Positions 8,570 to 16,716 of a DNA stretch of 30,040 bases are shown piece by piece. Origin of the DNA: JAEUIE01 sp035430005. GTDB taxonomy: Bacteria > Planctomycetota > Planctomycetia > Gemmatales > HRBIN36. A model generated the notes under the pieces. That model was given only the letters and a program-made list of their open reading frames with translations. It made no database searches and was not told the DNA's origin. The position numbers and the translations under genes are program-made. How positions within the stretch are numbered: position 1 is the stretch's first letter; every line of letters begins with the position of its first letter. The stretch is taken from positions 1-30,040 of the forward strand of contig DAOMFV010000060.1 of the NCBI GenBank assembly GCA_035430005.1, in the 5' to 3' direction.

Positions 8570-9853
8570 CTAGCTCGCCAATCGAATATCCATCACCGAT
8601 CCTTTGATCTTCTTGCGATTGGGGCTAGTAAGCACCCAGGCAATGATTCCCAATGTAATGAAGAGCGAGGCGTACCACAATTCAAAGTGATTTTTCCGAG
8701 GGATATCAATAAAAATTCGATAGAACCAACGGAATATGGGCTCCAAATAGTAAAGTCCTTTGGCGGCGATTTGATTGGAAGACAATTCTTGCTTGGGCTC
8801 TCCGGTGATTTCATAGGTGCGATCTATTGTAAAGAACGCCAAAAGCTGATTGGGGTTATCCAACGGTATCACTTTGTTAGTGGCATATCCGTTTTGACGA
8901 AGTTTATTGCGGGTCCAAGCCCAGATAGCATCTTCTTCGCGATAGATTTGGAAAGGCTTCAAAGAGTTTTCCCCTTCCGCTGATGCGGCCTTTTCGGGCG
9001 TTGCACTGGGAACTTGGTAACCTACCAAAATCACTGGCAATTGCTCAGTGGAGAACTCCTCAGGCTGCACAAACGCCGATGGTTTACCTGGAGTTTTTTC
9101 TGATTTTTTCTCCTGGGCTTTTCCCGGTGTCTTCTCCCCGGTCTTACTGGTCGAGCCAGTCTTCTTGGAATTGGAAGAATTGCCCGCTGGTGTGCTATCT
9201 GCCGTAGGCGAGACATCTTGGAGTATCTGCTGAGCATCTGCTCCACGCCGAGCCGCGTCATCAAATAACTGAGTTCTGAAAGTTAACTCTGGCAGAAAGT
9301 AAACCAATAGAGGTATAAGAATGCCTAGAGCGACAAGGAATTTCGCAATTTCTCCCTTATTGGCTCGTATCGGCAATGGGATCTCGCTGATTTTTCGTCC
9401 CTGCGCCAAAAAATCAACTTTCGCACCTTTCAGTTTTCCCGATGAGATAGGTTGAACGATGAAGTTGGCGTCTCCCCCTGAAAGTGGAATGATCTGGTGT
9501 GTCGGTGTCACCAAAGCGCCAGGAATGGTCACTTGAACCAGTATTGGTGGATCAAAACCTCCGGAGAGTGATTGAGGTTTGACTGGCTCAGCATCGCCAT
9601 TGGCACCGGTTAAACTAATGCGCATAGGATGTTGTTTGCCTACTCGCATCACGCTCGAATAGCGAATAATAGGGGTTCGCAGAAATTGATTTGATGTTTG
9701 CAGACCTCTCTTAACATTGGGCAACTGGCCGCTGGAGTGACCAGCATTGACTTCTCCGGCACCATGACCCTGAACAGGAATTGGAGGGGCTGAAGGTGGT
9801 TGATAAGACGGGCCTGGTAAGGGGCCACGAGGCGGTGGAAATTTGGGCTGCAT
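8570..9853 (-). CDS. Two-TM protein with proline-rich N-terminus and Lys/Thr/Gly/Pro linker, unknown function
   Basis: A 427-aa protein from the ATG at 9853; a TTG two codons upstream is less likely. Order of parts: a proline-rich N-terminus (1-30, PKFPPPRGPLPGP); a beta-rich Ig-like region (about 60-160, containing VQVTIPGALVTPTHQIIPLS); TM1 (about 171-190); a low-complexity linker rich in S, T, K, G and P with repeated KTPGK (about 215-262); a soluble alpha/beta region (265-350); and TM2 (about 393-409) followed by a short basic tail. It has no N-terminal signal peptide, so the N-terminal domain is probably cytoplasmic and the region between the helices periplasmic. No family was recognised. 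It stands alone, with a 3' hairpin at 8519-8551. Confidence 0.7.
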   Translation of the reverse strand: MQPKFPPPRGPLPGPSYQPPSAPPIPVQGHGAGEVNAGHSSGQLPNVKRGLQTSNQFLRTPIIRYSSVMRVGKQHPMRISLTGANGDAEPVKPQSLSGGFDPPILVQVTIPGALVTPTHQIIPLSGGDANFIVQPISSGKLKGAKVDFLAQGRKISEIPLPIRANKGEIAKFLVALGILIPLLVYFLPELTFRTQLFDDAARRGADAQQILQDVSPTADSTPAGNSSNSKKTGSTSKTGEKTPGKAQEKKSEKTPGKPSAFVQPEEFSTEQLPVILVGYQVPSATPEKAASAEGENSLKPFQIYREEDAIWAWTRNKLRQNGYATNKVIPLDNPNQLLAFFTIDRTYEITGEPKQELSSNQIAAKGLYYLEPIFRWFYRIFIDIPRKNHFELWYASLFITLGIIAWVLTSPNRKKIKGSVMDIRLAS

Positions 9854-10039
9854 GGGCAACTCGCTAAGCTAATTGTGTCACTGTTCTTAACCTAATTTAG
9901 CTTAGGAACACTCAATTCACCACTCACAAACCAAACTTTCCCCGGTTTCCTGCCATAGTAACTACGACGAGTTGCCCCATCATTGACATTGTTGCAAGTG
10001 GAATGTGTTTGGGAAGAGTAACGCTGGAAAAGGTGAAAA

Positions 10040-11134
10040 TTAATTTGGGACGGCACTTCCCAGGGAAGCACGCAGGGGTTTCCAGCCTGGGGAACTTGGA
10101 GTTGGGGGAGCGCCGTCCACCGGAGACCAAGGTCGCTCTTGAGTAGCTTGACGAGGCATAGAAGTAGATCGATTTTGCTGACTACTTTCGGGTTCCGATC
10201 CACGAATCACCACTGCTGTTCCCAAGGCGGCTTTGGGCTGTGAGCCATCATTGTTTCCTGGATTACGAGTATCTACACGGGCTGCCTGGGCTTGATTCGC
10301 AGGCGTGTTAGCAGCCACTTGATTGCTGGTGGGTTGTGTATTGGACTTGCCGTTTAAGCGTGCCTGGGATGAGTTCCACGAGAGCATCCATTTGAGCCAT
10401 GCTTGTTCAAGTTGCTCGATATTTTTGAGTCCGTAGTGCTTTTGCAACGCCCTGTCCCAACCCATTTGTGGTTGAATACCGTCAGCCAGAAAGTCGAGAA
10501 ACGCTGGTTTGCTGCTCGAGTCAACCAGGAATCGAACGACTGAATAGCCTTCAGCATAGAGGGTGATAACGTCTTCCCCGGTATGGGGATATTTCATCAT
10601 GGTCATCAAAGTACGTAAACGATAGGCTTGATTACCTTTCGCCAGGAAGCGACGAATCAAGTCATCATGCTTTTGTCGTTCGTGATCGTCCTCGGAGAGA
10701 ACTGAGCCGCCTTCATCAGCCCAGCGAGGCAGGGGTTGCCGAAATCGGTATGCAAAAACTGTGTGAGTTACTTCATGAGGCAGCACGCTATCGAGAATGC
10801 GTTCCAAGCTGCCGGAAACCTGCATGCGTTGATCGAGGATAGCACCGTTATCGAAGGCGAACGTCGTTTCACCTGAGGAGCCACTCGGGGTAACGGTAAC
10901 CTGGAGCGGACACTTCATGCCCCAATTGGGCATCTCACGGCCAAGCCACTCCATCGCTTTTTCACGTCTCCATCGCTCAGCGTATTCTCCAACCTTTTTG
11001 GCGATCTGTTGATTAGGCGCGGTGACGACAAAATTGGCGGTAACAAACTCGGCAGCCTTTGCGGTTGAATTGGGAATCAAGCAACCGGTAAGAATGGCGA
11101 GGCTGATCCAGCCCAAGGTGTAACGGAAAGTCAT
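10040..11134 (-). CDS. Exported gluzincin-type metallopeptidase (peptidase_MA-like), possible lipoprotein
   Basis: I start this 364-aa protein at the ATG at 11134, preceded by a GGGG ribosome site; the frame runs further upstream but that part has no protein-like character. The N-terminus is a signal peptide with a lipobox, LTGC (Cys18); a signal peptidase I site (AKA before AEF) is an alternative. HEVTH at 120-124 is an HEXXH zinc site, and Glu141 in RWADEGGS is the probable third ligand, as in the peptidase MA/DUF1570-type proteins. A helical region follows to about residue 255. The last ~105 residues are a low-complexity Ser/Pro/Gln/Asn-rich tail. The substrate is unknown. Confidence 0.75.
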   Translation of the reverse strand: MTFRYTLGWISLAILTGCLIPNSTAKAAEFVTANFVVTAPNQQIAKKVGEYAERWRREKAMEWLGREMPNWGMKCPLQVTVTPSGSSGETTFAFDNGAILDQRMQVSGSLERILDSVLPHEVTHTVFAYRFRQPLPRWADEGGSVLSEDDHERQKHDDLIRRFLAKGNQAYRLRTLMTMMKYPHTGEDVITLYAEGYSVVRFLVDSSSKPAFLDFLADGIQPQMGWDRALQKHYGLKNIEQLEQAWLKWMLSWNSSQARLNGKSNTQPTSNQVAANTPANQAQAARVDTRNPGNNDGSQPKAALGTAVVIRGSEPESSQQNRSTSMPRQATQERPWSPVDGAPPTPSSPGWKPLRASLGSAVPN

Positions 11135-11506
11135 GAATCGCCCCAATCCCTGGAGTGCAAGACAAAGAGTCAACTCTATTCTTGACGCAAACGGAAGGCC
11201 AAGCTGCCGATCTGCCGGCTTGGCACATCTTTTCTTTCGTCCTAGTGTCAAGCCTGCACAGTAGTTACGACAAAAGAAATAGCGCAAACACTGCCGGTCA
11301 GGCAAGCTGTGACGCAGCTCATTTTGTAAAACCTGCACATTCTGAGAGAGCCCATTTCCTGCTTCTACAATCCATCGACGGTGGTCGAATGGTTTCGATA
11401 GAGCTTTGTGAAGATTCCAAAAGGAGTGAGTTGATTTGATTACGATTACAGAGCAGAAATCGAGTGTGATCCACACGCCTTCGACCGGTTCATCAATAGT
11501 TCTTTT
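11135..11506. other. Intergenic stretch, 372 bp, no gene seen
   Basis: No protein-like frame or RNA gene was found between the peptidase start and the polymerase stop. On the minus strand there is a perfect TTGACA hexamer (11251-11246), but no acceptable -10 lies 15-19 bases downstream. The peptidase promoter presumably lies here but cannot be placed with confidence. Confidence 0.5.
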
Positions 11507-12823
11507 TTACTTTTGTTGAGCTGGTGAGCCTGGAGGGCCCCCCCAGGATTTCCCCAGCTTAGGCAACGGCGCGGCAGAAGGTGATGGCCTGTTATTCACT
11601 TCACTAAGACCTTCCAGTTTCACATTTGGTATGCGATTGAATGCGATGCGCATCGGGGCGCGCTGCAAGACCTGATGAAGTCCCCCAAAGTAAACGCCTT
11701 GAATGCCGAACCGTTGATTGACTTGGTCCATAGCATGGGATAGTGCCAAGAGGTTGCGATCCTGTGGGAATAGATGTTCAGGTACTTGCCGAGCATCGAT
11801 TGCATCCCCCAGCACGACACCCACCTTAAGAATTTTTCCAGCAGGCTTCTTCCAGAAGAGTTGATGCAAAATTCGTAGCAGTGTGGGAGTATCAGCAGTA
11901 GGATCGATCCGCCGACGCAATCCCCACCCTTCCTGGCCAAGGTAGCTGAGTTGCACGGTGATCGACTTTGCTTTCAACTGATCGTTCCTCAAGCGCATGG
12001 CAGCTTTGTAAAGCATCCGTTGCAGGATCGCCCAGGCGTCTGGATCGCTGCGAAGCTGGGGAGGCAAAACATGGGAGTGCCCCACTGAAGACTGACGGGT
12101 AGGCAACTCCGTTACTTCATCTCCTCGAAGTGCATAGTACCAGCGTCCGCCCAGGACTGTGCTTCCCCATAGTTGAGATAATTCTCGCTGGGTGAGTTGA
12201 CACAACTGTCGAATGGAGAGTATTCCTTGTTTATTCAGTCGTTTGCGCATTCGAGGTCCGATGCCAGGCAGGTCTTCCAGATGGAGTGTCTCGAGTTTGC
12301 CCGGCAATTCACAGGATTCGATCATCGTCAAGCCATCAGGTTTTTGCATATCGGCTGCGACTTTGGCAAGCAGGACGTTTGGTCCCAGGCCGACCGAGCA
12401 GCGCAGAGATTCGCCCAGGGCCTGTCGAATGGCTGCTTTGACATCCAATGCCAGGTTCCGCGCCGTATTAGGATCACGCTCGGCTCCAATCAGCTTGCAG
12501 GCCATCTCATCGATCGACATCACCTTGTCCACATGAAGAACCTTTTCGACGGCAGAGACAATTTGGTGGTGAACCTCAACATACCGCCTGGGATTTGCCT
12601 GAACTATGATAATTTCAGGGCAAATAATGCGAGCATCACGGATGCCGGTACCTGTTTTGACTCCCATCCTTTTTGCTTCGTAACTGGCGGCGATACAGCA
12701 ACTGGTCTCAGCCATTACCGGGGCCACAGCCATGGGCTTCCCGCGCAGGGCCGCATTGTCCAGTTGCTCCACTGAAGCGAAATATGAGTTCATATCGATA
12801 AACAGGAAGCGGAGCAGAGACAT
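11507..12823 (-). CDS. Y-family translesion DNA polymerase (DinB/Pol IV-like)
   Basis: This 438-aa protein copies past damaged bases. Palm motifs are present: FIDMNSYFASVE (8-19), with catalytic Asp10 and probable steric-gate Phe15, and MSIDEMA (102-108) with Asp105 and Glu106. The finger motif CIAASYEAKRMGVKTG follows (43-58). A helix-hairpin-helix LEDLPGIGPRMRKRL (182-196) and a little-finger domain (about 240-360) complete the fold. The position usually Asp in DinB (DMD) is Asn12. The last ~45 residues are a proline-rich extension (PSPSAAPLPK, GGPPGSPAQQK), and no clear clamp-binding motif was seen. The start at 12823 has GAGG nine bases upstream. It is divergent from a Ser/Thr kinase; the shared 304-bp region has palindromes that might be a damage-response operator. 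Confidence 0.9.
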   Translation of the reverse strand: MSLLRFLFIDMNSYFASVEQLDNAALRGKPMAVAPVMAETSCCIAASYEAKRMGVKTGTGIRDARIICPEIIIVQANPRRYVEVHHQIVSAVEKVLHVDKVMSIDEMACKLIGAERDPNTARNLALDVKAAIRQALGESLRCSVGLGPNVLLAKVAADMQKPDGLTMIESCELPGKLETLHLEDLPGIGPRMRKRLNKQGILSIRQLCQLTQRELSQLWGSTVLGGRWYYALRGDEVTELPTRQSSVGHSHVLPPQLRSDPDAWAILQRMLYKAAMRLRNDQLKAKSITVQLSYLGQEGWGLRRRIDPTADTPTLLRILHQLFWKKPAGKILKVGVVLGDAIDARQVPEHLFPQDRNLLALSHAMDQVNQRFGIQGVYFGGLHQVLQRAPMRIAFNRIPNVKLEGLSEVNNRPSPSAAPLPKLGKSWGGPPGSPAQQK

Positions 12824-13127
12824 ACGAAGGCCTCGTAAGTGACTCAGGCTAATCTACCAAAGACTATCGAAATGGAACAAGTGTACACGTTGATAAATAA
12901 TCCAATTTAATGGACATAAATATTTTTATTAGTGTACTAATGTACTTATGAAGAGTGCCGAGACAAGGGGCATCTGACGCTTTGAACAGCGCAATTAATA
13001 CGAATATGTGATCTTATTCTCGCCCATATGCTTAACAGCCAAAACCAATAAGGGTTTTGCCGGCTTTTCCCATCCATCAAACGATTCTAAGCTATGCTAT
13101 TCAAAGCAAGATGTTCTCGGATGAACC
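12824..13127. other. Divergent promoter region between polymerase and kinase, 304 bp
   Basis: No gene is seen. The central 12890-12950 part is very A+T rich and probably holds both promoters, though no single -35/-10 pair stands out. It contains a perfect 8-bp palindrome GTGTACAC (12881-12888), the GTAC repeat element listed separately, and a 7-bp hairpin (CAAAACC 13040-13046, GGTTTTG 13053-13059) followed by a TTTT run about 70 bases before the kinase ATG, which might be a weak attenuator. Confidence 0.5.
12929..12949. promoter_or_regulatory. Candidate operator with paired GTAC cores
   Basis: The segment TTAGTGTACTAATGTACTTA has two GTAC cores set around a central TAAT and is nearly dyad-symmetric (GTAC-TAAT-GTAC with A/T-rich flanks). 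It lies 106 bases upstream of the translesion polymerase start, and a second element, GTGTACAC, lies at 12881-12888. It resembles the shape of LexA boxes of the TTAG...TACTA type, but no LexA gene is in the window and the link is inference. Confidence 0.3.
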
Positions 13128-14360
13128 ATGACGGCAATGTTCGCAGACCTGACCCATCCTAATCGTGAGCAGCTTCGTTCGTTTGTAACGAATCGTCTTG
13201 ATCAGGTCGACATGGCCTTGATTAGGAATCACCTGCGAATCTGCACTGATTGTCAGGGCCAGTTGCAGCGGATGAATAGCGATGGTGACTCGGTCTCTGA
13301 TACTTTTAATGCCTTGGCAGAATCGGCTAATACCACCACGACACCTATCTTGTCCATGGAGCCAGGGGCTTCTCTGGCTGAACTGCCCCTGATATTGGCG
13401 AATCACCCTCGATTCAACGTTATCAGTATGCTCGGTTCCGGTGCGATGGGGATGGTCTATCGTGCGGTGGATCAGAGTAACGGTCAGTTTGTTGCAATTA
13501 AGGTATTACAGAATATTGATTCGCAGAGCTTTCAACGTTTTAAGCGTGAAGTAGAACTGCTCTCCAAGCTGAGTCATCCCAACCTGGTGACCTTGTACGA
13601 AGCTAACTTGGCCGGAGAAATGCCCTATCTGGTAATGGAGTGCGTGGAAGGTATCAGTCTTGATCGTCTACTCATTCGAAAGGGCATTCTAAGGGTCCCC
13701 GATGCTTGTGAAATTATCTATCAGGTCGCGGTTGGTCTGCTGCATGCACATAATCAAAACGTGATCCATCGTGATATCAAACCATCAAATATCATGGTGA
13801 CACCCAACGGGAATGTCAAACTGCTTGATTGGGGACTAGCTCGCATTTGGGAAGGGGTACATGTCCAACAGGATATCTATATCACTGTAGCCCATCAAGC
13901 AGTGGGTACTCCCGATTACATCGCTCCAGAGCAACTGGAGGACAGTCGTTCAGTAGATGCCCGTGCCGACATTTACAGCCTGGGAGGGACACTGTTTACT
14001 CTACTGACCGGGAAGGCTCCACGAGATTGGCGGACCGGCAATGCTGTGGCTTATCAATGGCTACAACGTCCCGATGTAACGGTGACGGCGATTCGCGCTG
14101 ATACCAAGAGCAGTCTGCGTCGCATCTTGATAAGAATGCTTGAACTGCGTCGAGACAAGCGGATTAGTTCCACATCAATGCTTCTGGAAATGCTGGCCCC
14201 ATTTTGCAAGCGTGCTGATCTAAAGGCATTGATGACGGATGATAGACCGTACAATCCGTTAGAAAGTCCTGAAGCTGGAATGATTCGCGTCATCATGCTG
14301 GTGATCATAGCCCTCCTAATTGGAGCATCCCTCGTGCTGGCCTGGTTGAAGCAGCCCTAG
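13128..14360 (+). CDS. Membrane-anchored Ser/Thr protein kinase with anti-sigma-like zinc motif
   Basis: The 410-aa protein has an N-terminal segment with HxxxCxxC (His35, Cys39, Cys42; NHLRICTDCQ), the zinc motif of ZAS-type anti-sigma factors. The kinase domain runs from about 95 to 365: glycine loop LGSGAMGMVY (102-111), VAIKVL with Lys125, catalytic HRDIKPSN (214-221), metal-binding LDWGLA with Asp234 (DWG in place of DFG), APEQ (266-269) and DARADIYSLGG. All catalytic residues are present. A single TM helix (about 386-406) is followed by only four residues, so there is no sensor domain outside the membrane. The start at 13128 has only a weak ribosome site; ATG at 13137 is an alternative. 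Phosphorylation targets are unknown; the zinc motif hints at a sigma-factor partner. Confidence 0.92.
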   Translation: MTAMFADLTHPNREQLRSFVTNRLDQVDMALIRNHLRICTDCQGQLQRMNSDGDSVSDTFNALAESANTTTTPILSMEPGASLAELPLILANHPRFNVISMLGSGAMGMVYRAVDQSNGQFVAIKVLQNIDSQSFQRFKREVELLSKLSHPNLVTLYEANLAGEMPYLVMECVEGISLDRLLIRKGILRVPDACEIIYQVAVGLLHAHNQNVIHRDIKPSNIMVTPNGNVKLLDWGLARIWEGVHVQQDIYITVAHQAVGTPDYIAPEQLEDSRSVDARADIYSLGGTLFTLLTGKAPRDWRTGNAVAYQWLQRPDVTVTAIRADTKSSLRRILIRMLELRRDKRISSTSMLLEMLAPFCKRADLKALMTDDRPYNPLESPEAGMIRVIMLVIIALLIGASLVLAWLKQP

Positions 14361-14374
14361 CGAGGGTTATGTCA

Positions 14375-15247
14375 TCAATTGAGTTCCAGAATCTTGTCCA
14401 TCTTCCTGCTGATTTCCATCAGTTCAGGTTCTTTGCATCTGCCCAGTTCAGCCGTCGCCCATGTGTGGTAGCCCACTTCCTCGCAGGCTTTTAGGATCTC
14501 GGGCCAGTTCTCCGTACCTTCACCTATGCCCACCCATTTCTTCTTCTCAAGATGGTATCCTTTGAAATCGAATTTCAGCATTCGTTTGCCAAGCCGGCGT
14601 ATCCATTCGGCTGGTGGCACGCCATACTTGATCATGTTGGAACAATCAAAGTAGGCGCCGACCCAGGGCGAATTGAACTGATCGACATACTTGATGAGTA
14701 ATTCTGGGGTCGTGAGGAAATCGTTCCAAACCACTTCGATCGCAATTTTGACGCCCAACTTCTCAGCCAGGGGCAGCGTCTTCTTGACTTCAATGGTGGA
14801 CCGTTCCCAACATTGATCAAAGTTCTCGGTTTCTTTGTTGCGAACGGCGCCTGGAACAAGCAGGCAGGTATCTGCGCCAAAGTACTTGGCATCTCTGAGA
14901 GCATTCTTGAGCGCTTCAAGCCCCTGTGCACGAACCTCCGGGTTCGGGTCTGAAAGGCGTTTATTCCAATGAATAGAATCGATGACGCCATGAATCAGAA
15001 TGCCTGTTTTATCCCTGGCCCGTACCATCTCATCACGATCCAGTTTGCTGGGAGAATCAGCCTCAACCCCCAGGAAACCACACTTTTTTGCAAGTTCAAA
15101 GCGTTCGAGGATGGTGTTTCCATCGATCATCTCGAACTTGACCGCTTTCTTGAGTTTGATCTTGCTTGAACGAGCCCAGGAAGAGGTGGTGCAGGCAAGT
15201 GATCCAAGCAATGCAGTGCTGACAAAATCACGGCGTGTCGTCTTCAT
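14375..15247 (-). CDS. Tat-exported TIM-barrel protein, sugar phosphate isomerase/epimerase family
   Basis: This 290-aa protein begins MKTTRRDFVSTALLG, a twin-arginine signal with Arg5-Arg6 and likely cleavage after SWA (residue 25), so it is exported folded. The remainder matches the AP-endonuclease-2/xylose-isomerase-like TIM barrel: GFLGVEADSP near the first strands, IAIEVVWNDF (Glu171), WVGAYFDCSN (Asp201), MLKFDFKGYH and TAELGR (Glu267). Glu171, Asp201 and Glu267 are probable divalent-metal ligands. Exported members are abundant in planctomycetes and are thought to act on sugars, but the substrate is not known. I started at 15247 because the upstream in-frame extension does not look like protein and hides the Tat signal. 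It is convergent with the kinase gene, 14 bases away. Confidence 0.85.
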   Translation of the reverse strand: MKTTRRDFVSTALLGSLACTTSSWARSSKIKLKKAVKFEMIDGNTILERFELAKKCGFLGVEADSPSKLDRDEMVRARDKTGILIHGVIDSIHWNKRLSDPNPEVRAQGLEALKNALRDAKYFGADTCLLVPGAVRNKETENFDQCWERSTIEVKKTLPLAEKLGVKIAIEVVWNDFLTTPELLIKYVDQFNSPWVGAYFDCSNMIKYGVPPAEWIRRLGKRMLKFDFKGYHLEKKKWVGIGEGTENWPEILKACEEVGYHTWATAELGRCKEPELMEISRKMDKILELN

Positions 15248-15336
15248 CTTGAGTACTCTCGAGAGAGAACAGTTACAAAGATGAGATAGATAATTTGATT
15301 GATGTTGGCGAGTAGAGGGGCAAGTTGTCAAGTAGA

Positions 15337-15388
15337 TTGCGACAGTAGAGACGGGTTTGGTCTGCGGGATTGCAGATCGGTGTCGCAA
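15337..15388. repeat. Nested inverted repeat in the intergenic region
   Basis: Outer arms TTGCGACA (15337-15344) and TGTCGCAA (15381-15388) are perfectly complementary, and an inner pair TCTGC/GCAGA (15361-15365, 15372-15376) sits between them. It lies 18 bases after the stop of the minus-strand PP-loop gene and 90 bases upstream of the Tat protein's ATG. It may be a weak terminator of the PP-loop genes or a leader structure of the next gene. Confidence 0.4.
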
Positions 15389-15405
15389 CCTCCACTATTC
15401 TGACA

Positions 15406-16626
15406 TCAAGTGGAAGGCAGGTTTCTTTTTCTGCTTAAGAGATGAACTGTTCGTTCGATGGGCCGAAGCATTGGGCGTAACACACTACGATATGCAAACT
15501 TTCGGACACTTCGATAGATACCTTCGACGCCTCGGTGGTGAACGCCATTTAAGCAATCCTCCAGAGCATTTTGTAGTTCCGGATCGGTTCCTTTCTGTTT
15601 AACCTGCTTCAGGCTGCCGACGTAGAAGCCGGCAATTTTTTTCTCATGACGTAAGTCGACTCGTGCCAGCGACTTCACGCGAAATGGTCGGCGAAACGTG
15701 GGGCATCGTTCCAGGGCACCGGCGATTCGCAAGTCCATCATAGTGCGAACACATTTCTCACACTTACCACAGTTATAGGCTGTACCAGAGGTGGTGTACT
15801 CTTTGACGCAAACGCGCAGTACGTTCAAGGCTGCATCGCTTTGAGCGACACGATCCACTTTTTGCGAGCGAGTGACATCACAGCCATCATGATGAATTTG
15901 GGTTGAATCTGTGCTCCAATGAGGATCTAACGCTGGATGTGTAGCCCAGGGAAACAGATCATCGTAGTGGCAACTTGCGGGAATATAAACCGTGCCTAGT
16001 TGAGGTGACAATAATAAGGCTACGCTTCCTAACACTGAACCGTGATAATGCGTGTCAAAAGGAACATACTCGTCTCCCATCTTGCGGATATTGGTCTCCA
16101 CCTCAATCAGCGGCCGGTTCAGCCTGGCAGCAGCCCGTTGAGCCATTGAGGAAACGGCGTTTTTCGCAAAAATATTGTTTGGCTGATAATCGAAACCGTG
16201 GACCAGGATGCCAGTTGTTATCTCATCGTAATGTTTTAAGAAAGTGTAACAGGCATCGACGCCACAGGAGAAAAAGCTGGCTACCCCTTTACCACGAATG
16301 TGAGTCGATGGTTTCGTTTCTGCCAGGATAGGAATGACTTTCAACTCGGGATACCACTGCTGAAATATGTGTTGATATGCAGTCAATTCTTTAAGCCAAT
16401 GATCTGAGAGTGGCCCTGGGGACTTGATGGCATACCCCAATTTCATCGCTGGTAACAGGCTGGCTGCGATGAAAGATTCAATACCGTCCGCCAAAGGTCC
16501 TGAATTGGATCGGTACCAGAGATTGAAGGTCCGTTGATTGATGTGGACCCTTGTGGAAACAACCCAATCCTTCCCGTCTCTGCTACTTACGGGTTGGTCG
16601 ATGATGATCGTTTGATTATTAGTCAT
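15406..16626 (-). CDS. PP-loop (ATP pyrophosphatase) fold protein with altered loop, copy A
   Basis: The 406-aa protein starts at the ATG at 16626 (AGGGA about nine bases upstream). Residues 115-130 (VASFFSCGVDACYTFL) align with the PP-loop SFxSGGVDSxYT seen in ExsB/GuaA/asparagine-synthase relatives, but the canonical SGGVDS is SCGVDA here. The rest follows a family of PP-loop proteins I recall from polysaccharide gene clusters: GILVHGFD, IEVETNIR, DTHYHGSVLGSVALLLS, YDDLFPWATHP and a cysteine cluster YNCGKCEKCVRT (Cys286, 289, 292, plus Cys273) that could bind zinc. The C-terminus (380-406) is basic. The usual reaction of the fold is adenylation; whether it survives the altered loop is open. 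Its 90-base-upstream neighbour is a close paralogue. Confidence 0.75.
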   Translation of the reverse strand: MTNNQTIIIDQPVSSRDGKDWVVSTRVHINQRTFNLWYRSNSGPLADGIESFIAASLLPAMKLGYAIKSPGPLSDHWLKELTAYQHIFQQWYPELKVIPILAETKPSTHIRGKGVASFFSCGVDACYTFLKHYDEITTGILVHGFDYQPNNIFAKNAVSSMAQRAAARLNRPLIEVETNIRKMGDEYVPFDTHYHGSVLGSVALLLSPQLGTVYIPASCHYDDLFPWATHPALDPHWSTDSTQIHHDGCDVTRSQKVDRVAQSDAALNVLRVCVKEYTTSGTAYNCGKCEKCVRTMMDLRIAGALERCPTFRRPFRVKSLARVDLRHEKKIAGFYVGSLKQVKQKGTDPELQNALEDCLNGVHHRGVEGIYRSVRKFAYRSVLRPMLRPIERTVHLLSRKRNLPST

Positions 16627-16716
16627 GTGAGATTTCCCTAAATAATGACTGCATCGACATGGTGGCGATGATTGTGCTGACAATCCGAGATTCATGAAGC
16701 AGGGGTCGCGTACCCG

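Noticed and set aside
9892..10203. A 103-codon minus-strand open frame overlapping the peptidase gene's 3' end
   Set aside because: Composition follows the overlapping reading of the disordered tail; no ribosome site and no domain.
11246..11251. Perfect TTGACA on the minus strand upstream of the peptidase
   Set aside because: No -10 like hexamer lies at an acceptable distance, so it was not called as a promoter.
11135..11476. 114-residue upstream extension of the peptidase
   Set aside because: It lacks protein-like character and would bury the signal peptide; the ATG at 11134 has a ribosome site.
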